From an uncultured Chlorobiales bacterium (GTDB lineage: Bacteria; Bacteroidota; Chlorobiia; Chlorobiales; Chlorobiaceae): a stretch of 64,000 nucleotides of DNA. The DNA is taken from assembly GCA_903929135.1 (NCBI GenBank), contig CAIYTH010000048.1, forward strand, positions 62,001-126,000, in the 5' to 3' direction. The translations under genes and the position numbers were made by a program. Under the pieces are notes generated by a model. The model worked only from the letters and a program-made list of their open reading frames with translations. It did no database searches and was not told the origin of the DNA. Positions within the stretch are counted from its first letter, which is position 1. Each line of letters opens with the position of its first letter. Below are positions 1-9,056 of this stretch, in pieces.

Positions 1-197
1 TGAAGCTCTCCTTCAGCGACAGGGAATCGAGGCTGCTCGACTACCTCGCCCTGCACCCGCGGATCACGGCCCCTGAATTTGCCGATCAGGCGGGCATCCC
101 CGTCGCCGAAGCACGCCGCATTCTCGTGTCGCTGGTCAGGTCAGGTGCAGTTCGCCTGTTGACAGAAGGAAATTCGGCCGCATATGCCCTCGGATGA
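1..197 (+). CDS. C-terminus of a winged-helix protein (5' end outside window)
   Basis: An open frame enters from the left edge (first full codon at base 3) and stops with TGA at 195-197, leaving about 64 residues. The residues show the pattern of a winged helix-turn-helix: a first helix (ESRLLDYLALHP), a second (TAPEFADQAGIP), a recognition helix (AEARRILVSLVRSG) and a short wing. Such domains often end ATP-binding or helicase-like regulators, but the rest of the protein is missing, so no function can be assigned. Codon use is GC3-rich like the neighbouring genes, which supports real coding. Confidence 0.6.
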   Translation, partial: KLSFSDRESRLLDYLALHPRITAPEFADQAGIPVAEARRILVSLVRSGAVRLLTEGNSAAYALG

Positions 198-229
198 TCT
201 GCCCGAACTCCGAAAACATTACATTTGCG

Positions 230-235
230 TATAAT
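230..235 (+). promoter_or_regulatory. Candidate -10 element
   Basis: A perfect TATAAT lies in an AT-rich stretch (about 215-310) between the winged-helix gene and the ATP-grasp gene, 89 bases before the latter's start. It is preceded by GCG, giving GCGTATAAT, which resembles the GTATATT motif seen before several other genes here. No convincing -35 box is visible at the standard distance. Confidence 0.35.
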
Positions 236-324
236 ATTTTTAGGACTATTTTTTATTTGGCCGAAATTATTTAAGTTTAATCCGAGAGAGTTACGGTATT
301 TTATCAGCGTTACCACTTCCCGCC

Positions 325-1773
325 ATGACCCGCCTTTTCGAACATTATGACGCCGGCCCCGAAAGGTTTTTCGATGAAGTCATCTCGAAGGAGGGCTCAC
401 CCAGGGGGCATTATGAAAAAATGATGCGCCGGTTCTCCCAGCTCTCGGTCGAGGACATACGGGCAAGACGACAGCTGATGAACATCTTCTTCCGTAACCA
501 GGGCATCACGTTCACCGTCTACGGAGTTGACGAGGGCATCGAACGCATCTTCCCGTTCGACCTGATTCCGCGTATCATCCCCTCGCCGGAGTGGGAAACC
601 ATCGAACGGGGGCTCGTCCAGCGCATCACGGCACTCAACGAGTTCCTCTCCGATATCTATCATGACCAGAAAATCCTGAAGGACAAGGTCATCCCCCCCG
701 AGCTGGTGCTCGGCAGCAAGCACTTCCGCCGGGAGTTCGTCGGGGTCAGGCCTCCGCTCGGGGTCTACATCCACGTCACGGGAAGCGACATCATCCGGGA
801 TGACTCAGGCAAGTTCCTGGTGCTCGAAGACAACCTCCGGACTCCGAGCGGCGTCTCGTACATGCTGCAGAACCGGCAGGCGATGAAACGGGCGTTCCCG
901 GTGCTGTTCGACCTCTACAAGGTCCGGCCGATCGACAACTACCCGCAGCAGCTCCTGAGGACGCTCCAGGAGATCAGCCCGACTCCCAAAGCGGAGCCGA
1001 AAGTGGTCGTGCTGACCCCGGGCATCTACAACTCGGCTTACTTCGAGCACAGCTACCTTGCGCAGCAGATGGGTGTGCAGCTCACCGAAGGCCGCGACCT
1101 CGTGGTCAACAACAACAAGGTCTATACGCGGACAACCCGCGGCCTTCAGCGGGTGGACGTCATCTACCGCAGGGTGGATGACGATTTCCTCGATCCGCTG
1201 GTCTTCAGGCCTGACTCGAAACTCGGCGTGGCCGGCCTGATCAACGCCTACAGGAAGGGCAACGTAGCCCTGGCCAACGCTATCGGCACCGGCGTGGCCG
1301 ACGACAAGGTGATCTACAGCTTCGTTCCTGATATCATCAGGTACTACCTCGGGGAAGACCCGATCATCGACAATGTCGAGACCTGGCTGGCCAGCAACCC
1401 GAAACATCTGAAATACATCCTCGAAAACCTCGAGTCGCTGGTCGTGAAGGCCGCCAACGAGTCTGGAGGCTACGGCATGCTGGTCGGTCCGCACTCCACG
1501 CTTGAGGAGCGGGAAAAGTTCGCCGAGATGATCGTCGCGAACCCGCGCAACTATATCGCACAGCCGACGATCTCCCTGTCGCGCCACCCGAGCTTCTTCA
1601 ATGATTCGGAGATCGCCCCCTGCCATATCGACCTTCGACCTTACGTGCTGTACGGCAAGTCACCCTCGATCGTGCCGGGCGGACTGACCAGGGTCGCCCT
1701 GAAGCGGGGGTCGCTCGTGGTCAACTCCTCCCAGGGCGGAGGAAGCAAGGACACCTGGGTCATCGATATCTGA
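325..1773 (+). CDS. Circularly permuted ATP-grasp protein (DUF404/DUF407 type)
   Basis: 482 residues, the usual size for the circularly permuted ATP-grasp type 2 family. Visible hallmarks are the N-terminal GITFTVYG, the central [18 protein letters not shown] block and the C-terminal [16 protein letters not shown] and GGLTRVA segments, which form the permuted nucleotide-binding site. Family members are predicted to form amide bonds on a peptide or small substrate, but no substrate is established. It is first in an operon with an alpha-E protein (20 bases downstream) and a transglutaminase-like protein, a widely conserved trio. The start is the first ATG after the AT-rich intergenic region. 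The family call is firm; the biochemical role is inference. Confidence 0.9.
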   Translation: MTRLFEHYDAGPERFFDEVISKEGSPRGHYEKMMRRFSQLSVEDIRARRQLMNIFFRNQGITFTVYGVDEGIERIFPFDLIPRIIPSPEWETIERGLVQRITALNEFLSDIYHDQKILKDKVIPPELVLGSKHFRREFVGVRPPLGVYIHVTGSDIIRDDSGKFLVLEDNLRTPSGVSYMLQNRQAMKRAFPVLFDLYKVRPIDNYPQQLLRTLQEISPTPKAEPKVVVLTPGIYNSAYFEHSYLAQQMGVQLTEGRDLVVNNNKVYTRTTRGLQRVDVIYRRVDDDFLDPLVFRPDSKLGVAGLINAYRKGNVALANAIGTGVADDKVIYSFVPDIIRYYLGEDPIIDNVETWLASNPKHLKYILENLESLVVKAANESGGYGMLVGPHSTLEEREKFAEMIVANPRNYIAQPTISLSRHPSFFNDSEIAPCHIDLRPYVLYGKSPSIVPGGLTRVALKRGSLVVNSSQGGGSKDTWVIDI

Positions 1774-1793
1774 ACCATTAACGCACGAACACC

Positions 1794-2864
1794 ATGCTGA
1801 GCCGCGTAGCCGAATCGCTTTTCTGGATGAGCCGCTACTTCGAACGGGCCGAAAATACGGCCAGGTTCCTTGACGTCAACTTCAACCTCCTGCTCGACCT
1901 GAACAACATCGCCGTCGTGGACCATCCGAACTACTGGAGCCCGTTGATCATGGTGATGGCCGATCCGAAGGATTTCAGCAGGCACTACCAGGAGTACAAC
2001 GCCCACAATGTGACCGACTACCTGGTGTTCAACCGCCAGAACAGCAGTTCGATCATCTCGTCGATCGGCATGGCAAGGGAGAATGCGCGCAGCATCATCG
2101 AAAGCATCTCGAGCGAAATGTGGGAGCAGGTCAACAACCTCTATCATTACCTGCAGAGCGTTACCCCCCAGCAGGTGCACAACGACCCCTATATCTTCTA
2201 CAAGGAGATCAAGAACGCATCGCACCTGTTCCAGGGCATCACCGACAACACCTTTTCGCGCAATGAAGGGTGGGATTTCGTACAGATCGGCAAATACCTC
2301 GAGCGGGCAGACAATTCAGCCCGCCTGATCGATGTCAAGTACCACATGCTGATGCCGAAACGCGGCCAGCACCTCGACCTGGTAAAGAACTCGGTCGACA
2401 TAATCCAGTGGATGGCCGTCCTGAAAAGCTGCAGCGCCCTGGAAGCGTTCAGGAAGGTCTATCTGTCGAAAATCGATCCGGACAACATCCTCAGGTTCCT
2501 GATCCTCGACAGGACTTTTCCACGGAGCATCACCTTTTCCATCTGCGCAGCCGAGGAGGCGCTCTGGAGAATCTCCGGCAGTTCCCGGCACCGCTATGTC
2601 AACAACGTCGACCGGCTCATCGGCAAAATGGACGCCGAGCTGAGCTATACCACCGTCGAAGACATACACCAGCAGGGCGTCCATCAGTTCCTCGAAGATA
2701 TCGAAAACGGGCTGATCAGGATCGGCGAACAGTTGCATCTGCTCTTCTTCGCCTACCACACGCCGAAGATCGAACCGACCGACGCTTCGGAAGGTCTCAC
2801 GTTCACCGGCATGGCCGGCGGCAGGGCGAACTGGAGCCAGTCACAGCAACAACAGCAGCAGTAA
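1794..2864 (+). CDS. Alpha-E domain protein (DUF403)
   Basis: 356 residues, almost all predicted helical, opening with the family signature MLSRVAESLFWMSRYFERAE. A second family block, GKYLERADNSARLIDVKYH, is near residue 170. Members are cytosolic helical proteins that nearly always accompany the permuted ATP-grasp protein and a transglutaminase-like protein, so it probably works in the same complex or pathway, perhaps as scaffold or substrate holder. The C-terminus ends in a run of glutamines (QSQQQQQQ), coded by cag/caa repeats and probably non-functional. It starts 20 bases after the ATP-grasp stop, consistent with one transcript. Confidence 0.9.
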   Translation: MLSRVAESLFWMSRYFERAENTARFLDVNFNLLLDLNNIAVVDHPNYWSPLIMVMADPKDFSRHYQEYNAHNVTDYLVFNRQNSSSIISSIGMARENARSIIESISSEMWEQVNNLYHYLQSVTPQQVHNDPYIFYKEIKNASHLFQGITDNTFSRNEGWDFVQIGKYLERADNSARLIDVKYHMLMPKRGQHLDLVKNSVDIIQWMAVLKSCSALEAFRKVYLSKIDPDNILRFLILDRTFPRSITFSICAAEEALWRISGSSRHRYVNNVDRLIGKMDAELSYTTVEDIHQQGVHQFLEDIENGLIRIGEQLHLLFFAYHTPKIEPTDASEGLTFTGMAGGRANWSQSQQQQQQ

Positions 2865-2905
2865 CCGTCTGCCATCCGGACAACAATCGAGAAAACCGCA
2901 ACGCA

Positions 2906-3739
2906 ATGATCCTCAAGGTTGAACACACCACGGTATTCGAATACGAAGAACCGGTCTATGAAACAGCCACCGAGGTACGCCTGCACCCGGCCAGCGGGCT
3001 GCTCAGCCCGCAACGGTGCGCAAGCTTCAGCCTTCAGGTGACTCCTCCGGCGCCGATCTTCGAGTACACCGATTTCTATGGCAACAGGGTGCACCATTTC
3101 AACCTCCTGCAGAGCCACAAGCGAGTGCAGATCGTGGCGACATCGGTGGTCGAAACGATGTCGGCGGTTCAGGAACCGTCCCGGGAAGAAAACGAAATCC
3201 ACCTGCTCGACTTCTCGGCCGAAAGCAGGTACGTACATTTCGACCCGGCCATCTGCACCCTGGCCGATCAGTTCAGGGAGATCGGCACCCCGTCCCTGCA
3301 GGCCCTCGAAATCTGCCGGTATATCAACGATAACTTCCAGTACGAACCCGGCGTCACCGACGTGCACAGCACCAGCGCCGTCGTCATGGCCCTGGGCCGG
3401 GGCGTCTGCCAGGATTTTGCCCACATCATGCTCTCCCTGTGCAGATATCTCGGGATACCCGCCCGTTACGTCAGCGGCTACCTGTACGGCGGGGGGAGCA
3501 CGCCTGACGGCCATGATGAGGCAAGCCATGCCTGGTGCGAGGTGTATGGCGGACCTGAGCAGGGTTGGTGCGGTTTCGACCCGACCCACAAGACCCTGAT
3601 GGTGGACGAGCGCTACATCAAGATCGCTTCCGGGCGTGATTACGCGGACGTACCTCCGGTCAGGGGCACCTACAAGGGCACCTCATCCGAGACCCTCCAG
3701 GTTGCGGTCAGGGTGAGCTCGCTCGACCATAACTCCTGA
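2906..3739 (+). CDS. Transglutaminase-like cysteine peptidase family protein
   Basis: 277 residues. The N-terminal third is a beta-rich domain found in bacterial transglutaminase-like proteins (MILKVEHTTVFEYEEPV onward); the rest is the transglutaminase core. The catalytic triad is visible: Cys in GRGVCQDFAHIM, His in EASHAWCEVY and Asp in GFDPTHKT. There is no signal peptide, so it is probably cytosolic. Such proteins hydrolyse or transfer amide bonds. As third member of the ATP-grasp/alpha-E operon it could process the amide made by the ATP-grasp enzyme. The start is set at ATG 2906, because the frame upstream overlaps the alpha-E gene and has no family similarity. Confidence 0.9.
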   Translation: MILKVEHTTVFEYEEPVYETATEVRLHPASGLLSPQRCASFSLQVTPPAPIFEYTDFYGNRVHHFNLLQSHKRVQIVATSVVETMSAVQEPSREENEIHLLDFSAESRYVHFDPAICTLADQFREIGTPSLQALEICRYINDNFQYEPGVTDVHSTSAVVMALGRGVCQDFAHIMLSLCRYLGIPARYVSGYLYGGGSTPDGHDEASHAWCEVYGGPEQGWCGFDPTHKTLMVDERYIKIASGRDYADVPPVRGTYKGTSSETLQVAVRVSSLDHNS

Positions 3740-3780
3740 ACTCTTTCAGGCCGTGACGGTCAGAGAGATCGCCTCGGGTT

Positions 3781-6246
3781 TCAGCCCGATGCAAAAATCT
3801 CCCTGACCTTGCTGGTCAACCCGTTGACGGTGAAGGGCTTCTGGATGAAATGGGTTCCAGGGTCGAGCACACCGTGGCTGGCGACGATGTCGGCGGTATA
3901 GCCCGACATGAACAGCGTCTTCAGGGAGGGGACGATCTTCCGCATCCGTATCGACAACTGGCTGCCGTTCATCTCCGGCATGATGACGTCGGTGAGCAGC
4001 AGATCGATCTCCTCTCCGAACGCTTCGACCAACCTGATCGCCTCGGCATGGGAAGCGGTTGCAAACACCCTGAAGCCGGACTTTTCAAGCATCCTCCTGC
4101 AGAGATTGAGAATTTCCGGTTCGTCCTCAACAATGAGTATGGTCGCCTGGTCACGTTCAGGCTCCAGGACGCCCTGATTCTCCGACAGAGCTCCGGCGCC
4201 TTCTGTAACAAGAGGCAGATAAACACGGAAAAGGCTTCCCTTCCCGGATTCGGTCTCGAAATTGATGAAACCCAGGTTCTGCTTGACCACCCCGTAGACG
4301 GTCGACAAACCGAGGCCGCTCCCTTTTCCCAGGGGCTTGGTCGTATAGAAGGGTTCGAAGATATGCCCACGATGCTCCTGTGCGATACCCGTCCCCGTAT
4401 CGGCAACCGAGAGTTCGACAAACTCCCCATGCATGCCGCCTGTCGAATCTCCGCTGCCTTTGTCACTGACGTTCAGCCGTCGGGTGCCGATCGTGATCGT
4501 GCCCGAGCCATCCATTGCATCGCGGGCATTCAGGCAAAGGCTCGTCAGAACCTGATCGATCTGGGAGGGGTCCACCCTGACAGGGCAGTCGTTTTCGTCC
4601 GGGTCCCAGACAATGGCGATCTTTTCACCGATAAGCCCGTTCAGCATGCCGATCGTCATTGCCACCACTCGATTAAGATCGAGCAGTTGCGGCAGTGACA
4701 CCTGTTTCCGGGCAAAGGCAAGAAGCTGGCTCGTCAGCGCGGCAGATCGATCTGCCGCGATAAATATTTCTTCGAGGTTTCTTCTTATCGACGGGTCGAG
4801 AGACTCTTCCAGAAGCGCGAGTTCGGTGTTTCCGAGAATCACACCGAGAAAATTGTTGAAATCGTGTGCTATGCCTCCGGCCAGCTGGCCGACAAGTTCC
4901 ATTTTCTGGATCTGCAGCAGCAGCGCCTGCAGTCTGCTTTCGGATCTTTCTGCCCGTTGACGCTCGACGATATCCCAGACCATGTCGAGGAGTGCCTTCA
5001 CACAGCCCGCGTCATCATCCTGATAGTCGGTCTGCTTGTTGCCAAGCACCAGGACGGCCGCCACGCCGTCGACGTTCAGGAGCGGTACAGCAAGGCTGTT
5101 GTGCAAAACAGGATGATGATCCACAGGAAAACCGGACGGACGGCAGGAGACGTAGTCGTTGCAGATCACGTGTGATCTGCTCTTGACGGCATCCTCCCAG
5201 AAGGCAAACTCGTCCACCGGATGATGATGTCCAACATGCGCCAGGTCGGAGAGGCGCTTCCTGACACGTTCGGACCAGATGCGCCGGGAAAAGCCATTTC
5301 CGGGGGGAACGAGAAAATGTAAAAAACCGAACGTGCTGTCGGTGATGCGTTCTGCCTCGTCGATCGCCACCCGGATCAGCTCCTCCGGATTCGCGCTCAC
5401 GGCCATCTGCAGTAGGCGGAGGCGCACTGCCGTAAGGGCTTCGAAGCGCTTGTGCTGTGTCAGGTCGTAGATCACCCCTATGGTGCCGTCGGTGACGCTG
5501 TCATGATAGAACTGGAGCTTGATTTCGCCAAAACAGATCGATCCGTCCTTCTTGCGCAACCTGAACTCCGCGACGCGGGTTGCCGCAGGATCGGCAACGA
5601 CGTCGCTGAACATTGCCAGGGCAACCCCGATGGCCTCACCCTCGAGAAACCTTGCGAAGGGGCGACCGAGTACATCCTCACGGGTATAGCCGGAGAGGTT
5701 TTCGATCGCCTGGGACATGTAGACCACGTTGCCTGCCATGTCGGTAATAAACACGGGAATATCGACCTGTTCGGCGATCGACCGGAGGCGCTCTTCGCTC
5801 TGCCACAGGATCTGTTCGGCGCGTTTCCGGCTGGTGATATCCATGCCGATGCCGGCGAGGAACGGTGCGCCGTCGATCATGAGACGGTTTCCCGTCACCA
5901 GGAACCAGCGATACTCGGGACCGCCTTTCATGAGCAGCCTGATCTCGACGGTCTCCTCGATACCGCTCTCCAGCACTCGACCCATCTTCTCCAGCGTCAG
6001 CCTCAGGTCGTCAGGATGCACCATCTCCTTCGCATTGACCGATGGCATCTCCTCTTCGCTCCTGCCGGCAAAAATCTCACGGAGGCACGGGTTCCAGCGG
6101 GCGAACCGGCCGTCAGCATGAAGCAGGTAGATCGTGCCGGGAAGGCTTTCAAGAAAGTTCTGGTAAGAGCGGCTCTCGGCCTCCTGCTCACGGTTACGTT
6201 CGGAAGGTGGCCGGCCGGAATCGGGCGTGCTGTTTGTTTCCTGCAT
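3781..6246 (-). CDS. PAS-PAS-GAF hybrid histidine kinase with C-terminal receiver
   Basis: About 821 residues. Domain order: PAS with PAC (about 27-150), second PAS (about 155-270), GAF (about 285-450), histidine-kinase dimerisation domain with GGIAHDFNN (phosphorylated His near 464), HATPase with GTGIAQEH and GKGSGLGLSTVYG, then a receiver with ILIVEDEPEI, phosphoacceptor Asp in LLTDVIMPEM and Lys in QKPF. No transmembrane segment is clear, so it is a cytosolic sensor. No response regulator gene is adjacent. It is a clear architectural paralogue of the kinase at 55673-58447. The start could also be upstream (TTG at 6324 or ATG at 6312); ATG 6246 is preferred because the extra residues match no domain. 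Confidence 0.85.
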   Translation of the reverse strand: MQETNSTPDSGRPPSERNREQEAESRSYQNFLESLPGTIYLLHADGRFARWNPCLREIFAGRSEEEMPSVNAKEMVHPDDLRLTLEKMGRVLESGIEETVEIRLLMKGGPEYRWFLVTGNRLMIDGAPFLAGIGMDITSRKRAEQILWQSEERLRSIAEQVDIPVFITDMAGNVVYMSQAIENLSGYTREDVLGRPFARFLEGEAIGVALAMFSDVVADPAATRVAEFRLRKKDGSICFGEIKLQFYHDSVTDGTIGVIYDLTQHKRFEALTAVRLRLLQMAVSANPEELIRVAIDEAERITDSTFGFLHFLVPPGNGFSRRIWSERVRKRLSDLAHVGHHHPVDEFAFWEDAVKSRSHVICNDYVSCRPSGFPVDHHPVLHNSLAVPLLNVDGVAAVLVLGNKQTDYQDDDAGCVKALLDMVWDIVERQRAERSESRLQALLLQIQKMELVGQLAGGIAHDFNNFLGVILGNTELALLEESLDPSIRRNLEEIFIAADRSAALTSQLLAFARKQVSLPQLLDLNRVVAMTIGMLNGLIGEKIAIVWDPDENDCPVRVDPSQIDQVLTSLCLNARDAMDGSGTITIGTRRLNVSDKGSGDSTGGMHGEFVELSVADTGTGIAQEHRGHIFEPFYTTKPLGKGSGLGLSTVYGVVKQNLGFINFETESGKGSLFRVYLPLVTEGAGALSENQGVLEPERDQATILIVEDEPEILNLCRRMLEKSGFRVFATASHAEAIRLVEAFGEEIDLLLTDVIMPEMNGSQLSIRMRKIVPSLKTLFMSGYTADIVASHGVLDPGTHFIQKPFTVNGLTSKVREIFASG

Positions 6247-6483
6247 AGGGGGTATGGGAAAACAACCAAGAATGATGTAAGAGAAAACGTCACTATATGA
6301 CGAAATATACATAGATAATTCCAACGCGCAATATTCGTACCCGGAACCATCGGGTCAGCCCCCCCCTGAAAGGAGGAGAACCCGGCTCCTGCCCGACAGC
6401 GGATGGATGCCCCGTTTTTTTTTATGGACTTCGTTCCCTACCTTCACAGGAACCCAATTGCAGCAGTCACCATCCGGCACTCC

Positions 6484-7617
6484 ATGAAATTCACCGTCAC
6501 CGCAACAGACGCACGATCCGCAGCACGGTGCGGCATGCTTTCAACCGGCCATGGCGACATACCTACCCCGATCTTCATGCCGGTGGGAACGAGGGCCAGC
6601 GTCAAGTCTGTCGAGCCGGCTGAACTGAAGGCGCTCGACGTCAGGATCATCCTGGCCAACACCTACCACCTGTACCTGAAACCCGGCAACGACATCCTTT
6701 TCAAGGCGGGAGGCATCCACCGCTTCATGAACTGGGACAGGCCGCTGCTCACCGACAGCGGAGGCTACCAGGTCTACTCCCTTTCGGAGCTGCGCAAGAT
6801 CAGCGAGGAGGGGGTGACCTTCAAATCGCATCTCGACGGCTCGCGCCTGAACTTCACTCCGGAGAACGTGGTCGACACCCAGAGGATCATCGGCAGCGAC
6901 ATCATGATGCCGCTCGACGAGTGTCCTCCCTGGCCTGCCGACAAGGCCTATGTCCGCAAGTCCGGCGAGCTGACCATCCGCTGGGCGGAACGCGCCAGGA
7001 ACCGTTTCCTGTCGACGACACCCCACTACGGCTACGACCAGTTCCAGTTCGGCATCACCCAGGGGGGCACCTATGCCGACCTGAGGGAGCATTCGAGCCG
7101 GGCGCTCGTCGACCTCGATTTCGACGGGTATGCCGTCGGAGGCATGGCCGTCGGCGAGCCTGCTGAAGAGATGTACCGCATGCTCGAGCTGTCGCACACC
7201 CTGCTTCCCGAATCGAAACCGCGCTACCTCATGGGTGTGGGAACGCCTTCGAACATCCTGAACGCCATCGAACGGGGCATCGACATGTTCGACTGCGTCA
7301 TCCCGACCCGCGAAGGGCGGAACGGCCGGGTCTACACCCGCTCCGGGACCATGAACCTCAGGTCGGCCAGGTTCGCCGACGACTTCAGCCCCATCGACGA
7401 GGGCTTCGACAACCACGTCTGCCGCAACTACTCCCGTGCCTACATCAGGCACCTGCTGAACGTCGGCGAGATCCTCGGCATGAAGCTCTGCACCCTGCAC
7501 AACATCTCGTTTTACCTCTGGCTCACCTCCACTGCGCGCAGGCATATCCAGGAGGGAACCTTCCCGGAGTGGAAAGAATCGTTTCTCAAGGAGTTCAACC
7601 GCAATGACAAGCCTTAA
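6484..7617 (+). CDS. tgt: Queuine/preQ1 tRNA-ribosyltransferase
   Basis: 377 residues, the normal length for bacterial TGT, which exchanges guanine 34 for preQ1 in tRNAs for Asp, Asn, His and Tyr. Seen: PTPIFMPVGTRASVKS near the N-terminus, the substrate-binding LTDSGGYQVYSL (catalytic Asp in the DSGG area), QFGITQGG, GGMAVGEP and the nucleophile Asp in FDCVIPTREGRNG. The zinc ligands normally contributed by a C-terminal Cys/His cluster are partly visible (CTLHN). The frame runs upstream to 6403, but ATG 6484 matches the family N-terminus. It overlaps rimO by 14 bases. With queD at 49112 it implies queuosine synthesis. Confidence 0.95.
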   Translation: MKFTVTATDARSAARCGMLSTGHGDIPTPIFMPVGTRASVKSVEPAELKALDVRIILANTYHLYLKPGNDILFKAGGIHRFMNWDRPLLTDSGGYQVYSLSELRKISEEGVTFKSHLDGSRLNFTPENVVDTQRIIGSDIMMPLDECPPWPADKAYVRKSGELTIRWAERARNRFLSTTPHYGYDQFQFGITQGGTYADLREHSSRALVDLDFDGYAVGGMAVGEPAEEMYRMLELSHTLLPESKPRYLMGVGTPSNILNAIERGIDMFDCVIPTREGRNGRVYTRSGTMNLRSARFADDFSPIDEGFDNHVCRNYSRAYIRHLLNVGEILGMKLCTLHNISFYLWLTSTARRHIQEGTFPEWKESFLKEFNRNDKP

Positions 7618-8917
7618 CCCCGCATCGCGCACTCCCGCGCTCTTCATGCTCAGCCTCGGCTGTTCCAAGAACACGGTCGACAGCGAACGGCTCCTTGCAC
7701 AGGCTGCCGGCAGCGGCATCATGATTACCGATGAGGTCGACGATGCGGACATCATCGTCATCAACACCTGCGGGTTCATCGAGGACGCCAAGGAGGAGTC
7801 GGTTTCCGAAACCCTTGCGGCCATCGAAAAGAAGAAAGATGGCGCCGTCCGCGAGGTCTACATCATGGGATGCCTCGTCGAGCTCTACCGGAAAGAGCTT
7901 GCCGAAGAGCTGCCCGAGGTTGACGGGTTCTTCGGCACCCGCGAACTGCCGGGGGTACTTGCGGCCATCGGGGCACGGTACCGCGAGGAGATTGCCGAGA
8001 CGAGGCAACTGCTCACTCCCCCGCATCACGCCTGGCTCAAGATTTCGGAAGGGTGCAACCGTCGCTGCACCTTCTGTTCGATCCCCAAAATCAGGGGACC
8101 CTACCACAGCCAGCCGATCGAGCGGCTCCTGAAGGAGGCGGAACACCTGAAACGGAAAGGAGTGAAGGAGCTGAACCTGATCGCCCAGGACATCAGCCTC
8201 TACGGCTTCGACCTCTACGGCCGAGCGGCCCTGAACGACCTCTTGCTGCGACTCTCCGACATGGAGTTCGACTGGATCAGGCTCCTCTACGCCTATCCCC
8301 TGAACTTCCCCATGGAGGTGATCGACACCATGCGGGAACGCGAGAACATCTGCAACTATCTCGACATGCCGCTGCAGCACATCAACGACCGCATCCTGAA
8401 GTCGATGCAGCGGGGCATCGGCCGCGAGGAGACCCTACGGCTCATCGGCGACATCCGCGACAGGAACCCCGACATCCGGCTGCGCACCACCATGATCGCC
8501 GGCTACCCCGGCGAAACACGGGCCGAGTTTGACGAGTTGCTCGACTTCGTTCGCGAAACCCGCTTCGACCGGCTCGGATGCTTCCCTTACCGGCACGAGG
8601 AGCACGCCCCCTCGTTCTCGATGGAAGACTCGGTCTGCGACGAGGAGAAGGAGTCCCGCGTCGGCGAGCTGATGGATCTGCAGGAAGGGATCTCCGCCGA
8701 AAAAAACCGGGCCTTCGAAGGAGAGACGCTGCAGGTGATCATCGACGAGGTCGACGGCAGCACGGCCTTCGGGCGCACCCAGTACGACGTTCCGGAAGTG
8801 GACAACGAGGTCATCATCGACATCGGGGAGAGCCACCTCCTCCCCGGCACCTTCTGCCTCGTCGAAATCCACGACACCACCGCCTACGAACTGCACGGCA
8901 CGGTCCGGCAGTGCTGA
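7604..8917 (+). CDS. rimO: Ribosomal protein S12 methylthiotransferase
   Basis: 437 residues, the usual RimO size. The enzyme uses two iron-sulfur clusters and S-adenosylmethionine to methylthiolate the conserved Asp of ribosomal protein S12. The N-terminal UPF0004 domain carries its three cluster cysteines (LGCSKNTVDSE, NTCGFI, MGCLVE). The radical SAM domain has CNRRCTFCSIP (CxxxCxxC), and the C-terminal 70 or so residues form a TRAM domain. RimO rather than MiaB is favoured by LGCSKNTVDSE and KISEGCNRRCTFCSIP. The ATG at 7604 lies inside the tgt 3' end with AAGGAG 11 bases upstream, so translation is probably coupled to tgt. Confidence 0.93.
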   Translation: MTSLNPASRTPALFMLSLGCSKNTVDSERLLAQAAGSGIMITDEVDDADIIVINTCGFIEDAKEESVSETLAAIEKKKDGAVREVYIMGCLVELYRKELAEELPEVDGFFGTRELPGVLAAIGARYREEIAETRQLLTPPHHAWLKISEGCNRRCTFCSIPKIRGPYHSQPIERLLKEAEHLKRKGVKELNLIAQDISLYGFDLYGRAALNDLLLRLSDMEFDWIRLLYAYPLNFPMEVIDTMRERENICNYLDMPLQHINDRILKSMQRGIGREETLRLIGDIRDRNPDIRLRTTMIAGYPGETRAEFDELLDFVRETRFDRLGCFPYRHEEHAPSFSMEDSVCDEEKESRVGELMDLQEGISAEKNRAFEGETLQVIIDEVDGSTAFGRTQYDVPEVDNEVIIDIGESHLLPGTFCLVEIHDTTAYELHGTVRQC

Positions 8918-9007
8918 ACTCGCGCCACGCCGGCACACACCAGGCCGGAACGGCTTCATGAACCTCTCCTGTCGATAAAATCGGATCGGCAGCTGACATC
9001 GCTTTTC

Positions 9008-9014
9008 GTATATT
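9008..9014 (+). promoter_or_regulatory. GTATATT promoter-like motif
   Basis: GTATATTCC sits 43 bases before the start of the gene at 9057. The same heptamer occurs before aroK, typA, hisN and the barrel protein gene in this window, so it is a candidate -10-type element. It resembles the TAnnTTTG element of the related Bacteroidetes more than a classical TATAAT. Confidence 0.4.
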
Positions 9015-9056
9015 CCCGGAATCGAATCGGAATCCATCATTATCGGGAGTAACGAC

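Noticed and set aside
2270-2905. 5' extension of the transglutaminase-like frame
   Set aside because: It overlaps the alpha-E gene in another frame and encodes no recognisable domain, so the ATG at 2906 is used.
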